A stretch of DNA of 64,000 bases from Pseudeuparius sepicola (taxonomy: Eukaryota; Arthropoda; Insecta; Coleoptera; Anthribidae): positions 21,853,096 through 21,917,095 of the forward strand of contig OY987308.1 of NCBI GenBank assembly GCA_963920635.1, in the 5' to 3' direction. This document shows positions 25,501 through 40,500 of this stretch, piece after piece. Within the stretch, counting starts at the first letter, position 1; each line of letters starts with the position of its first letter. The notes below the pieces were generated by a model. That model ran no database searches, had not been told where the DNA came from, and was given only the letters and a program-made list of their open reading frames with translations. The position numbers and the translations under genes are program-made.

Positions 25501-28500
25501 GACTGGCATATAATAATACTCATTATTATTATTCCTCCAGGAATTATAAATAAATAATTATTAATCCATTGCGCCACAAATAAATTTTAAAAAATAAATA
25601 ATTATTATTCACAAAGTACCTACTTTTTGCTTTTGTGTAAAATGGTTTAATCCCTAGGGCATAAAATGGCCTGGTCGTGCAAAAAGAGTAAATTTAAATT
25701 CTAGAACAAATTGTGCGCTTGATTTTTACTTTAAAAATGTGATAGGTACAAGTAATAATTTTGCCAAATAAATGGGTCATGTGAAGCATTTTTTGAAAAC
25801 GAATTCCTATGTAAATCGCTGCATGATAAAAGCTAATTTATATACTTTCCAGAGGGAACGATAATAATTCTGACATCCAGTCAGTTTTAGAAACTTCTTC
25901 GTTAGAAGATTGTTCGAAAGTCATTGGAGTTGAAAATCGGGCAAAATAAAAATAGTACATTTTATTGTTCCAGTCTGTCGAATTTTTTTCTAGGATGTTC
26001 GATAATTCAGATTTGTCTGAATAAGGTTCTGAAACTGAACCGCAGTCAGGGCAAGAATACCTATAATGTTTGATAATGATGTCACAACAGTCACATGGAG
26101 TGAAACCAATAGGAGTAATTTGTGGGCTTGAGTGCTTTTATTCCCGTAGGTACCTAATATGGTTTCCAGAATTTGAGAGAGGGGTACCTACATATTTTGC
26201 ATTTTGCACACTTATTCGGATTTAGGTATAAGTAGTACTGCAGGTGCATAGGGTTTGGGAAACAAACTTTCTGGGAAAAACAGGGCTTTGAATGGAACAT
26301 TTACAAGGGATTAGAAATTAATAGCTCCTATTATCTCACAACTATTACTTTATTTAAAAAGGGAGACCAGTTTCGTAACTCTATAAATTAGTCCTTGAGG
26401 ATGTAATTTTATAGATTAACGAAACCGTTGTGATATAATATGGCCTATTCACTCTAATCCCTCTAAAGTGAACTCTTACAGTGTAGAAAGTTTTTAGTTA
26501 GATTTATTATTACACAAATGTAAATATGGAATACCTACTAGTTATATAAAACATTTTGAAGAAGTAGACTTTAGACGCACTTTTTTAGTCGTAGCAACAC
26601 TATTATGCAGAACAATTATCCAATCAAACATTAATAGATGTTCAACTGACCCTAATGTGGTTCAAGAAGAATTCGGTAATCGAATCGTTAATTTAGATTT
26701 TATAATTGAGCAATTACAGAAGTTTTTTTTATACACGAACCCTTCATAGCATGCACCTTTGCTGATATGAAAAATAATAGTAAAATTGCTTCGACGCCAA
26801 AAAGCTATGCAGTGTGTTGCCAACGAAAAGTGAACGCCCTGAATAACTCCCAAAAAATATCATTTTTGCAATAAAGCAAACAGGCCACCGCCGTTTTTAA
26901 ATATAATATTCGCGCTTCTTCGTCGGCATCGGCGAGACTCTTGTGACCCGTCGGCGGCCGTCGGCGCCGGCCGGCACCCGAGTTATTATTTCAAATTATC
27001 TACACGTCTACACAGGAAAAAAAGACTGTTGTGATTTTAGTGAGTTCATGTATATAGTCACTTTTCCATTACCTACTTTAAATATACAAGCAAATCCATG
27101 TGGTCCCAACAATATAATCTATACTTTTGACGTAATTGCAGATGAACCAATAAGTTTAAAATAGTTTGAATTTCCGTTAAGAAGACGTATTGTCACTTCG
27201 ATACTAAAATTGGCATACTACAATGAAAGCATAACCTCGGTTTTAAAATATCTTATGTTTTATTTAAACAATTAAATTTATTTCATTTGAATAATAATAA
27301 TTTTCACCCTCAGACTACTCCAAACAATATAAGAGTACCCCAGAAGCAACTGAAAAAACATTATAATTCATTTTATGAACAAAATAACTTAATTGCAACT
27401 TTTATATTCATCAATGTAAGTAATCATAGTCCAAGCAAATTGTCATTTTTTTATAGAGATAGAAAAAAATGATTCTTAACAGGTAGATATTTTCAGGGTT
27501 GGTTGTGGGTAGCGTCCTGAGTATAACCCCAAAAAATCACCGACGAAGTCGTGTTACGAACCCCGCAATAGGAGTGGTTTTGCAAACATTTTTTTGCAAT
27601 TTTTTTTCTTCTCATGTGTACAATTTTTTTTCTTCTTATGTATACATTATTACGTTCTCCACAACTTTCCCTCATGAAGTTTTTTTTTAACTTCAATACT
27701 TCACGAGATATAGGTAAAAGATCACCACTATCTAAAGTGCTTTATAAGGGTAAAAAAAAATTCTTTAAAACAAGCTGATTTTTTCAGGGTTAACTGGGGG
27801 TTAACTTAGGAGTGCACACAGTGATCGCAAATTAAAGGTTTTGAATCAACCCTACACTCTATATCGTTCGTAGTCATAATGAACACTGCAAGTGAATGGC
27901 TATAATTGATATTAGTACCCACAATTAAGTATTACAAATCCAGCAAAAATTCAGTGACAATAGTTGTAATTTCAGTATAATGAACAGTTAAATGTATCCC
28001 TATTCAATTCAACACCATGAAACGTTATGTTGTTCTGACAAAAGAATGTGCTTAGAAAAGAAGTATTATAGAGTCAATTCCAGAACACGCTATTTATTGA
28101 AATAAAATATTACATTTAAATTATTCATTAGAATTCAATATCAATTGTAATTGAATTGATTATTGTTAGTTACAAAAGAGCTTCTGCTTGAGTTTGAGGA
28201 ATAATATCTCATATTGAATTAAACAGGGTTTTTTTACAAAGTGACAGATTTTTCTCAGTGTAGTACCCACGGCCGGCCTGCCCCTCAATCGTAGCACTAT
28301 GAAGGGGCAGGCTGGAGTGGGGAGTCGTGGGGACCAGAGGAAGGAAAAGGATAGGCATATCTAATCGAGCGACGTTTGTCCTGAATTGAGTCGAGCACTT
28401 CGGGCGGATTTCATAAGTATCGTAGCCTCTTAATAATATTTTGCACTGTATATCGTGATAAATTAACAAGGTCTGCGATTTGCGCATCAGATTTGCCTTT

Positions 28501-31500
28501 TGAATGCAAGTGAACTATAAAATTCCTTATTTCTTCAGAAAACAGCCTTACCACGAGACATTTTTATTTGTCAACAACAATGAACGCACAAATATCTTGT
28601 GAAATGTCACTAACGCCTTGTTTAAACTTATTGAACCTTCAAATATTGTGATTTATTTAAGAGCCGCCTACTAAACTTCTAGAAACAGACTATCTAACTT
28701 AAGCTGTTTTCATTGTGTATTTTGTAACAATCAAATTATTATACAAAAGTACCAACTTAACGCAAAATATTTCTAAAAATGTTGTTAAACATTCTCTAAA
28801 ATTTGTATAGAAACAAAAAAATAGCACATTTTCAAAAACGTCTGCTTCGACATGCTATAAATTCATAAATTTGATACTTTGAATGGTTGGGCCAACTTCA
28901 CTGAGACAGGGGTCGTAGGTATATGGTTATTTATAGAGATGGGAAAGTTCCCACTTTACGAAATTTCCCAGAAAGTTTCCGAAACTTTCGGAAAGTTTCC
29001 AGTTTTCTTTTTTTAGTATTTAATTTAGTCACCCTTAGAGCTTTCCAAAAATACCAAATATGTCATATTTTGAGTGAAATTTGTTAAAGATATTGCAGAA
29101 AAGGTACAATATCACAAAATATAAAAGGTTTGCATTGTAATTGGTATTTCATGATCATAATTCAAAATTCCACTTTTAAATTTTAAATTATTTGTATTAT
29201 TATTTAATTACTACCTACAGTAAAAAACGTAGGAAGTGACAGTTTTTTTTTGTTAAAAATACTCATTATTTTTTTGCAGATTTAGCTGGAACAAAAAAAA
29301 AACATTACTTCCGCTAATCTGAAAGTGATATGCAACCGTGTTGTGCAGATTTTTTATTCACTTTACTTGTCTAATGAAAAATTGCAACAAAATCGCCACC
29401 TTAATTATTAAAAAATGGTAATTTGGTGATAACTTTTTGGTTTGAAATTAAACTGTTTTTTTCTTTCTTGGCGGCATTCAATTTTGTGGGAAAAAACAAC
29501 ACAAATTTTGTGTTTCAACCACCAATGTATCTTAAAAATTACCGAAATAATCGCTTGTAACATCTTAATTGCGTCACCCTGTACAAATGTAAACATAATA
29601 AAATAGAAAACTGATAAAACATGGATAAATAAAAAAAGATAAAACCAAATATGAAAGAATATAATAAATTAACATATTCATATTATGATTATTATTTACC
29701 TAGTTTAATTTAATTTAAACTTTCAGAAGTCAAAAAGTGTATAAAATATAATAAAATATATTTTATCTGTGGTCTATAGCACACAGTTCATGATTCTTCT
29801 TTGTTCTTTTTTGTATTTTTTAGGTTATGTCATGAATCTTGGCCAGGCATTTATCGCGGCAAATTTAAAATTTTTACATAAATTTCCGGAAAACTTTCCG
29901 GGAAAGTTTCCCAGGAATGTTTCTTAAACTTTCAGGGAAAGTTTCCTAAACCTTCAAAGTTTCTTCCCGGAAAGTTTCCAAAAATGGAAACTTTCCCGAC
30001 TTGGAAAGTTTATGTTGCCCATCTCTAGTTATTTATATTTGTAAGTTATGAAAAATAAACTAATTATTTTCCATTATTATAACCGGACGTAGAAAAAACA
30101 GTGTACGCAACTCTCATTTAACGGCTACTCTTATTTCGTTACGACACTCGTCTATGGCTCATCGGCCGTCGCCGGCATTCCACCTGTCGCGTCCCCACGT
30201 CCCACTACCGAGACTCACCATCACCAGCCCCTTGCCGCTCCGCGCGATCCCCTCGTGCACCGTCGCCGGCCTCTTGTTCATCTGGTCGCGCCGCTTGCGC
30301 TGGAAGTCGTCGTCGAACGTCAGCGCCGCTATGCCCTTGCCGACGGCGCCGGTGATGCGCGACACGGCGCCCGCCGCCCCGCCCACAGTGTGCCCGAACA
30401 GGCTGCGCACGCCCAGCGCCAGCCCCTCGGCGAACTCGCCCGGGCCCTGGACGGCGCCCTGGAACGGCTCGTAGAACAGGTCCTCGAAGCCCTTGCCGAT
30501 GCCGACGACCAGGCCGTACGGGTTGCCGATCACGTCGAGGCCCAGGACGAGCACGTACAGCTGCTTGACGAGCTGGCCGACGTAGTGGCTGGTCGCCTCG
30601 CCGGTCAGCTGGCGCTGCGTGAGGAACGTGTAGACCCGCTCGAAGTAGGCCAACCTGCCGGGGGAGGGCGAGAATCGTTCTTCGTCGGTTCCTCTTTAAT
30701 CGACCGACGTCTTTTCGCGAATAAGAACAAACGCCCCGATGGGACAATTGAACTACTGTCCGTGAAACAAATCACTGACAATGTCGAAGCCTACGATAAA
30801 GACAGGCCAGTTTCGGTTTTAAATGTTTAAAGTGTTTTTAAACGTCTTAGTTTATATTTCAGAAACAAGCCGTGCCGTCCAGGAGTGTTGGTGCCGCTCG
30901 CGCCGACACGTGAGCGCTGTAAGGGGAATTCTCCCCCCGGAATGGACAGTGGAGCCGGAGACACAGACGGGTGAACTGCTTACGGGAGATCCGCGAGTTG
31001 GCTGGCAGCCGTTCCCACTGACCACGTTCGGGTTTGTGTATTTCGTATTCACCATTCGCCTTGTGTGAAATAAATCGGTGTTGTAACGTACTCGAGGATT
31101 TTCGCTGTCGACCCACGCTCTGATATGGTTTCTATTCGGTCTTTCACGCTGCCGATCAACTGAGACCTCGTCAATCTTTACAGTATACCTACTGAGGTTA
31201 GTTTTCATTTTTATTTTCGTTAAAAATATCCTAAATACCAAATATTGGGTCTGTTTATGTTATATTTATACATATTACAAAAGCCAGGAAGAAAATGTCA
31301 CCATATCAACATTTGCTTTGCCTCGGGATGAAAATTTGCGCCAAAAATGGATTCTTCAAATTCCAACTGAGATTTAATTTCTAAAAAACCCTTTAAGTAT
31401 GTGTTTTTGAGAATGTGCCAAAATATTTGAGTGCAGTGCCGTTTAACTCTCAGCCCAAAACAGCTGAGGCAGGTTGGAAATTTTGAAAAAACAATTAGAG

Positions 31501-34500
31501 AAAGCCTGGATGCACAAAACCAATTATGTAATAGATGAAAGAAAACTCGCAAAATTGTTATGAAATTGTTTTTTTTTTATTATTATATAGGACTAAGTTG
31601 GTCATGTGACTACGCAATTATGCGTTAGCGCCATGGCCTGTCTTTATCGTTGGCCTCGTGACAACCTATGTGTCAAATTTGTTTACTTTTTTAGGGTATA
31701 TTACTGTCATCTGTGTCATTGTAAGGTGAACTCGTACAGCCATGGCCATATTTAACTTTTTTGTTTACACCACAAAACGCTGGGCATTAATGACTGCATG
31801 TGTCATATTCAATTGTTTTCAAACCCTACCTATATTTTTTAAACCTTTTAAAACGGCGTTATAATCCTAAAATTTGACAGATAATACATCAATGATGACA
31901 CATTTCACTGCATATAAGAATCGAAAGCAATCACAAATTGTTCGATAAAAAAAAACACTCTGAACTTACTTGAAAACTACATCCTGGATATCCGTAAGTG
32001 TCACCCCAACTCCTTGTAGCAAAACATTCAAAAAGTTCGGAGTAGAATTATTGGAAGAAGATCCGGCACTCATCGAGAAGCTAACGTGTATCTTCAAAGG
32101 CGAGAAGTGGAGCAAATCATAAAAACTCTTCTGTTCCTGTATAGATTGACTGGCGGCATGCGAATATAATGGCTCGTCGACTAGCTTTAAGTCTGTCAAA
32201 AATAGTTGTTTCTACAAAAAAAAAGATAATTAGAAACTTTACAAAATAAGATGAATTCTAAGATTTACTTCTTGATCTTCAGTCGATTCGGACTGGGCGA
32301 ATAAGTCCAGCAATGAGTTTATGAAGCCCAAGTCCACTTTGACGTGGAACTCTTGGACAAGCACTTTGAAGTACTTGAATTGGCGGATTTGGCTGTTTTT
32401 CATGAGGAGTTGAACAATGCTGACCTCTACAAATGGTTTTATGCCTGAAAACAAAATACAAGTGTTCTACAACACTCATAGTCTGAAGTAAAAGTTGTAG
32501 TTACAAAAAAATCATCAATATGGCCTTTGTGGCATTACATCTTACTGATTTTAATTGCTTAGATTATAAACACATTTTAAAGTTCATCCGTTTTTTTTAA
32601 ATGAATCTTTAACATAAAAGAGTAAACTGTTGCCAATCGCCAAAAAAATTAATAACGATATCAATTTGATCTTTTCATAGTTGAATTACACATATTTCAG
32701 TTACCTAGGAACCAAATTTATAAAATTTTAGAATTTCAATAGACACTTGCCTAAAATTTACCAAGCAAATTGTATCTGCTTGATTAGTTAATCACAAAAA
32801 AATTCATAGCTTGAAAACTAATAGGATATTTGACTCATTCTGCATACTTAATTATTACGCTGGCACCAAATCTATACAATTTTAGACCTGCATTTCATTA
32901 ACAGAGGCCTACAAATTATCATGAAAAAAAATATATAAACTGTTTTAATAGGTTAATCACAAAAAATGTCGGTGCTTGAAAATTAATAGTGATATAAATT
33001 TGAAGTTTTCATAGTTGCATTCTATATATTTAAGTTACTGAGGAACCAGTCTATGGAAATGTAAAGTATTATATTATTATTTTTAAGAAGTGCCTAAAAT
33101 TTATCATGAAAAATGAAAACTGCTTGTTAAGTTAATCGTAGAAAAAATAAGAGTTTGAAAATTAATAGTGATATAAATTTGATAATAATATCCTGCATAC
33201 TTCGGTTACTCCAGCACCAAATCTATACCTGCATTTGATATTTTTAGGCAAAGATGTAAAATATATGGTGAAAAATGTAAACTATTTTTTAATAAGCTAA
33301 TCACAAAAAATGACAGTGCTTGAAAATTACTAGCGATATAAATTTGTTTTTTTCATAATTGCATTGTATATAAATATTTGAAGTACTTAGGAACCAAATC
33401 TATAGAATTTTAGACCTCCATTTGGTATTATTTTTTAGAAGTGAATTTACCATGAAAAATATAAACTGTTTTTTAATAAGCTAATCACAGATGTGCCAGT
33501 GCTTGAAAACTAATAGTCATGTCATTTTGAAGTTTTTATAGATGAATTTTACATAGATCAGTTAATTAGGAACCAATCCTACAGAATTTTAGAGTTGCAT
33601 TTGATATTTTTAAGAAATGCCAAATGCCTAAAATTTGTCATGGAAAATGTTAATTGTTTTTAACAAGTTAATCGCAAAAAATTTGGAGCTTGAGAACAAA
33701 TAATGATACCAATTTGATACATTCTGCATATCTAATTACTCTGGTATAAAATCTATACAGTTTTAGACCTGCATTACATATTAGCATTTTAATACGCTAA
33801 TCGCAAAAAATGTTGGTGTTTGAAAATTAATAATAATATCAATTTGATCTTTTCACAGTTGTATTCTACATAGATCAGTTACTTAGGAATCAAACCTACA
33901 GAATTTTGGACTTGCTTATTATATTTTTAAGAAATGCCAAATGCCTAAAATTTGCTTAAAAATGAATAAAATTTGATATATTCTGCAACTTCAATTACTG
34001 ACCTGCATCACATATTATTTACAGAGGCCTAAAAATTACCCTGAAAAATAAAAACTGTTTTTTAATAAGCTAATCACCGAAAATGTCAGTGCTTGAAAAT
34101 TAATAGCGATATCATTTTGAAGTTTTCATAGTTGTATTCTATAAAATATTTCAGTTACTTAGGAACCAAATCTATGGAATTTTAGACTACCATTTGATTA
34201 TATTTTTTAGAAGTGGCTACAATTTACCATGAAAAATGTAAACTGCTTGTTGGTAAGTCAATCGCAAATAAAATATGTAAAAATTAATAGTGATATAAAT
34301 TTGATAATATTATCCTGAATACTTCAGTTACTCTAACAACAAGTTTATACCTGCATTTGGTATTTTTAGGCAAAGGTGTAAAATTTATGGTGACAAATGG
34401 AAACTGTTTTTTAATAAGCTAATCACCAAAAATGACATTGCTTGAAAATTAATAGCGATATCATTTTGAAGTTTTCATAGTTGTATTCTATTCTATATAA

Positions 34501-37500
34501 TATTTCAGTTACTTAGGAACCAAATCTAGGGAATTTTAGACTACCATTTGATAATATTTTTTAGAAGTGCCTATAATTTACCATAAAAAATGTAAACTGC
34601 TTGATGAGAAGTCAATCGCAAAAAAATTTGTGAAAATTAATAGCGATATAAATTTGATATTTCCTGCATAATTCAGTTACTCTAGCAACAAGTCTATACC
34701 TGCATTTGATATTTTTAGGCAAAGGTGTAAAATCTTCGGTGAAAAATGTAAACTGCTTTTAATCAGCTAATCGCAAAAAAAAAAAGTGTGTGCTTGAAAA
34801 TTAATAGCGATATAAATGCGATATTTTCATAAATGGATTGTACACATTTCAGTTACATGGGAGACAAAAAAAAAACCGAATGAAAATCCATAACGGTAAA
34901 ACACTCACCCGAATCTATCGCCACACTCTTCGGCGGCGCCACGGGCGCCAGCAACACTGGGAACGTACAGTCGTACATCTGATTGTCGATCTGCAACCTG
35001 TTTATCTTGGCGTGCAGGTGCACCTGGCTCGGCGACGTTTTCATCTGCAACCACAGCCCGGTCTGGTACGTCCTCCTGATCTTCCTCTTGTTCGGCCTGA
35101 ACATCTGCAACAACTTAAAGTCCACCTCCATCTTGTTGTCTATCACCTCCCTGCCGGGAGGCTCCTCCCTGTTGCCCGCCAGGTAGTGCTGGTACGCGTT
35201 TTCCAAATGAGTCGAGTCCTTCGCGCCCAGCTGCTTGTACCTCCTGCCGTCGAGCTTGCACGTCTCCCATATTACGCCGCTGCTCGCCACGCCCACGTAC
35301 AGGATCTCCTGCCTGGTCGCGTTGTTGACCAGCGACAGTCCGACGCCCAGCACCGACACCGATATCTCCTGGTTGATGACCTCGAAGAGCTTGCTGGCCT
35401 GCGCGCCCTCGGCGAGCTCCCTGACGTCGGTGAACAGCAGGACGCGCTGCATGCCGTCCAAGAACGACGACCAGTATACCTCGCGGCGCTCGTCCAGGTA
35501 GTAGCTGCCGCAGCCGTCCTTGCGGAGGTCGTTCTCGATCTCCTTCTTGTGGGCCTTCTCCCAGACGAGGTGGCGGGGGCCCGACGGGTTCTCCCACGTG
35601 TAGAAGATGCACTGGCTCGGTTTCAGGGTCCTGGAAATGGGGTCGGAGCCAAAATAGGACACTTTGAAAACAAAAGGGGGACATTAAGAAGTTGTGGCAT
35701 CAATTACCACAAATAAAAATAAGTTCGAATATAAGAAGCTAGATCAAATACCGATATGTTCAAAGCACTGAAAATTTTCACCAAGCGAACATAATGATAA
35801 TATAATAAAAAGACAAATTAGTTCAAACGCACAAGTTGAGCTACCAATAACGTTAGTTTACAACTTCTAGTTATTCAGGAACAAAATCTGCAAAATTTGC
35901 ACGCAAAATGTAAATTCTATTGCAACAAACTTGAATCTAAACAAATTTGGCTCTTTAAATACAGGGTGATGAAGTTTTATTCTATGACACTTCAACAGCT
36001 AATGGAAAATTAAAAATATACGAATATTTTGTGATATAACTTTTTATTCACAGCAGCCTCGTTTTAGAGGTTGTTTAAATTTGACTATTTGGGAAACTTG
36101 GCGATACCACATTTTGTGACACTTGGTGGATGCGGGCTGTGTACCAAATTTCGTTTGAATACCGGTTTAACAAAAAAATAAAAGTTAACATTTTTGAGAA
36201 TTGAAACACCCTGTACCTCGAAAATGCGGAAGCTGTGGATAAAAAGTTATACCACAAAATAGTCATATTATATGCTTTTCCATCACCTGTAGAAGTCTCC
36301 TAGAATAAAACTGAATCACCCTGTATACTAAAAAAAAGTAGTTCAAATGCTCAAATTCATATACCAATTTTCTTATAGATTTTAGTTACTCAGGTATGAA
36401 ATTGACAATAATTTGTAATATTATATTTCTATAAAGGTAAGTATGAAATTTTCCCTGAAAAATGTAAATTTCATTGTAATAAAATTGAATCCAAACTATA
36501 ATTTCACTTGCTTCTTTCAATCTAGTAAAAAAATATAGCTGAGGTGATTGCCCAAAACATTACTACATATAAAAAAGAAAAAGTAGTTCAAATGCATAAG
36601 ACGATACCGATATTTTTACAAGAGGATAGAATTTTCCACGAAAAATGTAAATATTCAGGAGCAAAATGTATTTATTTTAGACATATATATGTAGTTATAC
36701 GGTTACCACAAATAAAAAAGAGAAAGTAGTTGAAACGTACATAACATAGATATTTATATCAACTTACAATTCATTACACGACTTTCCATCAAAAATTGAC
36801 TTGGTTCTTTCAATATAGTAAAAAAAGTGGTGGAAGCAATTACCACAAATTATAAACTAGAAAGTAGTTCAAATGTACTTATTAAAAATACTTAAAAAAC
36901 AAGCTATGAAGAGCTGTAAACAATAGTTAAAAATAGTGAACCATTTGCAATACCTCTATACCAATAAATACTGCACTTATTTGGCAATAGAAAATATTTC
37001 TTTAAACATTTATTTTAGCCAGTGGCGGAGATATGGGTATACACTACATTTGTTTTATTAAGAACAATACTAATAAGGCCCTGAAATTCTATCTAGTAAA
37101 AAAATAGCTAAGGTGATTTTCCAAGAAATTACTACAAACAAAAAAGAAAAGTAGTTCAAATGCATAAGATGATACAGATATTTTCAATTTTTAATTTTCT
37201 ACGTGGTTACCACAAATAAAAAAGAGAAAGTAGTTCAAATAAACATAACAAAATAGATATTTATATCAATTTGATCATTCATTAAACAATTTTCTATGAA
37301 AAATTTACTTGGTTCTTTCAATATAGTAAAAGAAGTGGCGTAAGCAATTACCACAAATCATAAACTAGAAAGTAGTTCAAATGTACTTATTGAAAATATT
37401 TAAAAAACGAGCCACGAAGAGCTTGAAACAATAGTTAAAAAATAGTGAACTATTTGCAAATACTGCCCTTATTATTTGGCAACAGAAAATACTTCTTGAA

Positions 37501-40500
37501 ACATTTATTTGTAAAATTTTTTATAGTGTTCAATTTACCTAATCGTCATAGATTCCTTTTCCCAAAAGTTCAAATCCGCCTCCGTATGGTTGATAACCAA
37601 AGCCGGAGCACAACCATCAGTATACGGTGCGAAATTTATGTAAATCGCCCCCTCAGTTAACTGAATATCCACGTTGACACCTCCATACTGGAAAAAAAAT
37701 TGTTCCGATATTCTTTCTTGCGCTCTTCATTTCGTCATTTTCGTTACCTTATTGTTCAGCTTCAACAGAGTGGTGTGGCTTTCCGTATACAAGAACGGCG
37801 GCGTTATTTCCTGGGTGCCGGCCACCCTCAACCTCAAAAGTTTGTCTTCGAAATTACTTTGGGGCCACAGCGCCGTGCAGGACTTTGGTTCGATCTTTAT
37901 CCAACGATCGGCGGTCCTGTCGCTTTCTTGGCATTCTATGGCGTACGGGGCCTCGTTAATAATGACGTAATACGGGGTGAACGTCACTTGCTTCGTCAGG
38001 CTGCTGTAGGTCAACTGATTATGTACGCCGATCTAACAAAAAAGAACGATACGTTTGCGTCGCAATTATTTGAAAGCGACACGATTTCTACCTGGTATTT
38101 TCTGTCGTTTGCCTTGCAAGAGACGACGCCGGACGAGCCGGCAACGTCGATAGAGAATTTGTCGGACCATTCGCCCGACTCGACGCGGACCGACGTCTTT
38201 TTCTTGCCGAAAAAGTTTTTGGCATTAAAGGAGAACATTATTGGGCCCTTGAAATCGGCGGGGTGGTGGAGGACGTTCACATTTTCGTTTTCGCTCTAAA
38301 ATGGGCAAAAATTAACAATATTTCGGGTGGTGACTTTCTAATATTGTGAAGGCCGCTTTACAGCTGGCAATTTTTGTTGCCGGCAATAAAAATTGCCGCA
38401 ATCTTTGATGTATGCAATTTTTATTGCCAAAATGAAATTGTTTTAAAGCCCTGTTTAGAGTCGGCAATTTTTATTGCCGGCAATAAAAATTGCTGACATT
38501 TTTGTTGTGCGTACGCGCGTTAACTCCGTTTTGAGTCATCTGTGGCAAGTTTTATTGCATTGCAAAAAGTAGCTCCAGACCTATTTTTATTGCAATTGCA
38601 ATGGCAATTCTAGTATTTTTTTAGAGATTTTTCTGCTAACAACCTTAGTAATAAAAAACACTACATAAAACTTCATTTTCTATGTTACTATTAGGATCTT
38701 TCTATGTTATTAAGTTATTATTAGAATCTTTGGTAAAATTAATATAACCCGAAACACTACGTATACAGTCTACACACCGCAAAAACTTCAAATATTTTAT
38801 TTACTAAATATTTGGTTGGCCATATTCACCAAAAAATAGAATTGCATTAAATTGCCAACTGTAAACTGCAACAAACATTGCGACTCTGATAGTAGTTAAA
38901 AGTTAATTAATTAATTTAACCTTCATAAAGAGACTCGACTGTCGACTTCACTTGAATGAAAACTTTTATGAATTTCACCCAACATTGGTTATAAGCAAAA
39001 AAAATCCAGTTTGTTGGTTTCCCCTTTAATTTTTTCTGTATGTCTTTGGTTAAATTAAGATTGTTTTTGATTACCCCGTATTCGTGTAAATCAAACCTAA
39101 TTAAAAAAAAAACTATAAAACTTCCACCTAACATGCAATGAACGAAAATAAATAACTTACTACCATACATCTTTTATCAACTAAATTTTAGAAAAGAAAA
39201 ATACCTCAGAGAAATAATCCTTGGTTATTTCTTTGAGAAAAATACGAACTAGTACCGGATCATTATTTCTAGATTGTTACAACCCAAGTGTAAGTTAAGC
39301 ACATAAAACAGCTGCCAAAATTTAATATCTAAAAAATCAACAGAAAAAACGATTCCATGCAAGCAGTATTCTCTTAGCATTTTCCACGACCACGAAGTTG
39401 TTTTTTTTTAATTAGCCTCACAAAGCTGTACCTTAGCTGGGCTTCCAGAAGCCTCTTGTTTATCCAACTTTTTGGACCTCTAAAATGTTTTTCACAGTTT
39501 AATAATTACAAAGAATGTTTTATACACAACATAAACTATTACTCTTGTTAAAAATTAACGCCACGATTTTTGTTTATCCAAAACTTACCCTGTAACCAAG
39601 CATGAGCCCGGTCTTGTTCAACATCCAAAACGGACAGTACAAAGACAACACCAAAGATCCTTGAACGGTCAGGGAGTGCATGCCCAGACAAAGTGACATT
39701 CTCGTCGGGCTGTCGTAACTGTTGAAAGTCCACACGGAGAATTCCGGCGGTTCTAACAGCGTCTCTTGACGACACGACCATTCTTTTTCCAGATAGTCGG
39801 GAAGCTGAAAGGGGAATGACCGTCTTTCTTTTCAAAATTATGAGCTAACTTAGCTACAACCGAGTCTTTCTTAGGTACGTTACATTAGCTTTTGTTTAGT
39901 AGCAGTAGTAGCACTTATTCGCCATTTTTGTTTAACTTAACTTAACTTAAAGAGGCAGAATTTTACCACTATCCAAAAAATTGGAACTAACCAGTAGCAG
40001 TAGGTGGCACTTAGTGACACTTTATATTGCCCCATTAGTATCCGCCATTTTTATGGCAAAAAATTGTCATAGTATACAATAATTCACTAGGAGATTAAAA
40101 AAACTGCTACTTTAAATGTGAAACTATATCGCAACATACAAAAGTATTAATTAATCACTACCATAAAGTAGTGTTGCCGGACACTTATTTGTGACCGGCA
40201 TAAATGTCCGAGCACGGACATTTATGGACATGACACATTCAAAAATGTTCGAATGTGTCCAATAAATTTCAAAATATTTTAAATAGAAGAAGTGAAACTT
40301 AACCTCAAATTTTTTAATTTTTTTATAACAACACGTTTTGGAAGGGTTTCTCTCCATAAGACATCTGCTGTGTGTGTGTTTTTTTTCTTATTTCCTTTTA
40401 TTAATGGGTAAAAGAAGTGGTATAATATGTAATTACTTCCAAAAAGTCCAAAAAAACATATGGAATTTGCAAATTCTGAAAGATGACTTATCTTAAACAT

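Larger units (their letters stand above)
23318..28915 (-). mobile_element. Tc1/mariner element split by two later insertions
   Basis: Ends CGAGCCCTGTCTC (23318) and the inverted copy finishing GAGACAGGGGTCG (28915), each beside TA. Homologous to the intact-length copy at 49342-50882 once the insertions at 23855-24389 and 24852-28429 are removed, leaving about 1.47 kb. The transposase part at 23424-23849 (minus) shows a DDE-type motif block ([29 protein letters not shown]). The frame is broken. Confidence 0.85.
21335..30218 (-). other. Vps13 intron 18, 8.9 kb
   Basis: The longest intron, made almost entirely of transposons: foldback 21407-22717, MITE 22720-23153, nested Tc1 complex 23318-28915, hAT-like 28934-30027. 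Unclaimed leftovers total only a few hundred bases. Confidence 0.9.

Noticed and set aside
30159..30830. Several long overlapping frames on both strands around Vps13 exon 18
   Set aside because: They are by-products of high GC in exon 18; only the minus frame with VPS13 motifs is real.
34838..35716. 292-codon plus-strand frame opposite exon 15
   Set aside because: Antisense shadow of a GC-rich Vps13 exon, spilling into both introns.
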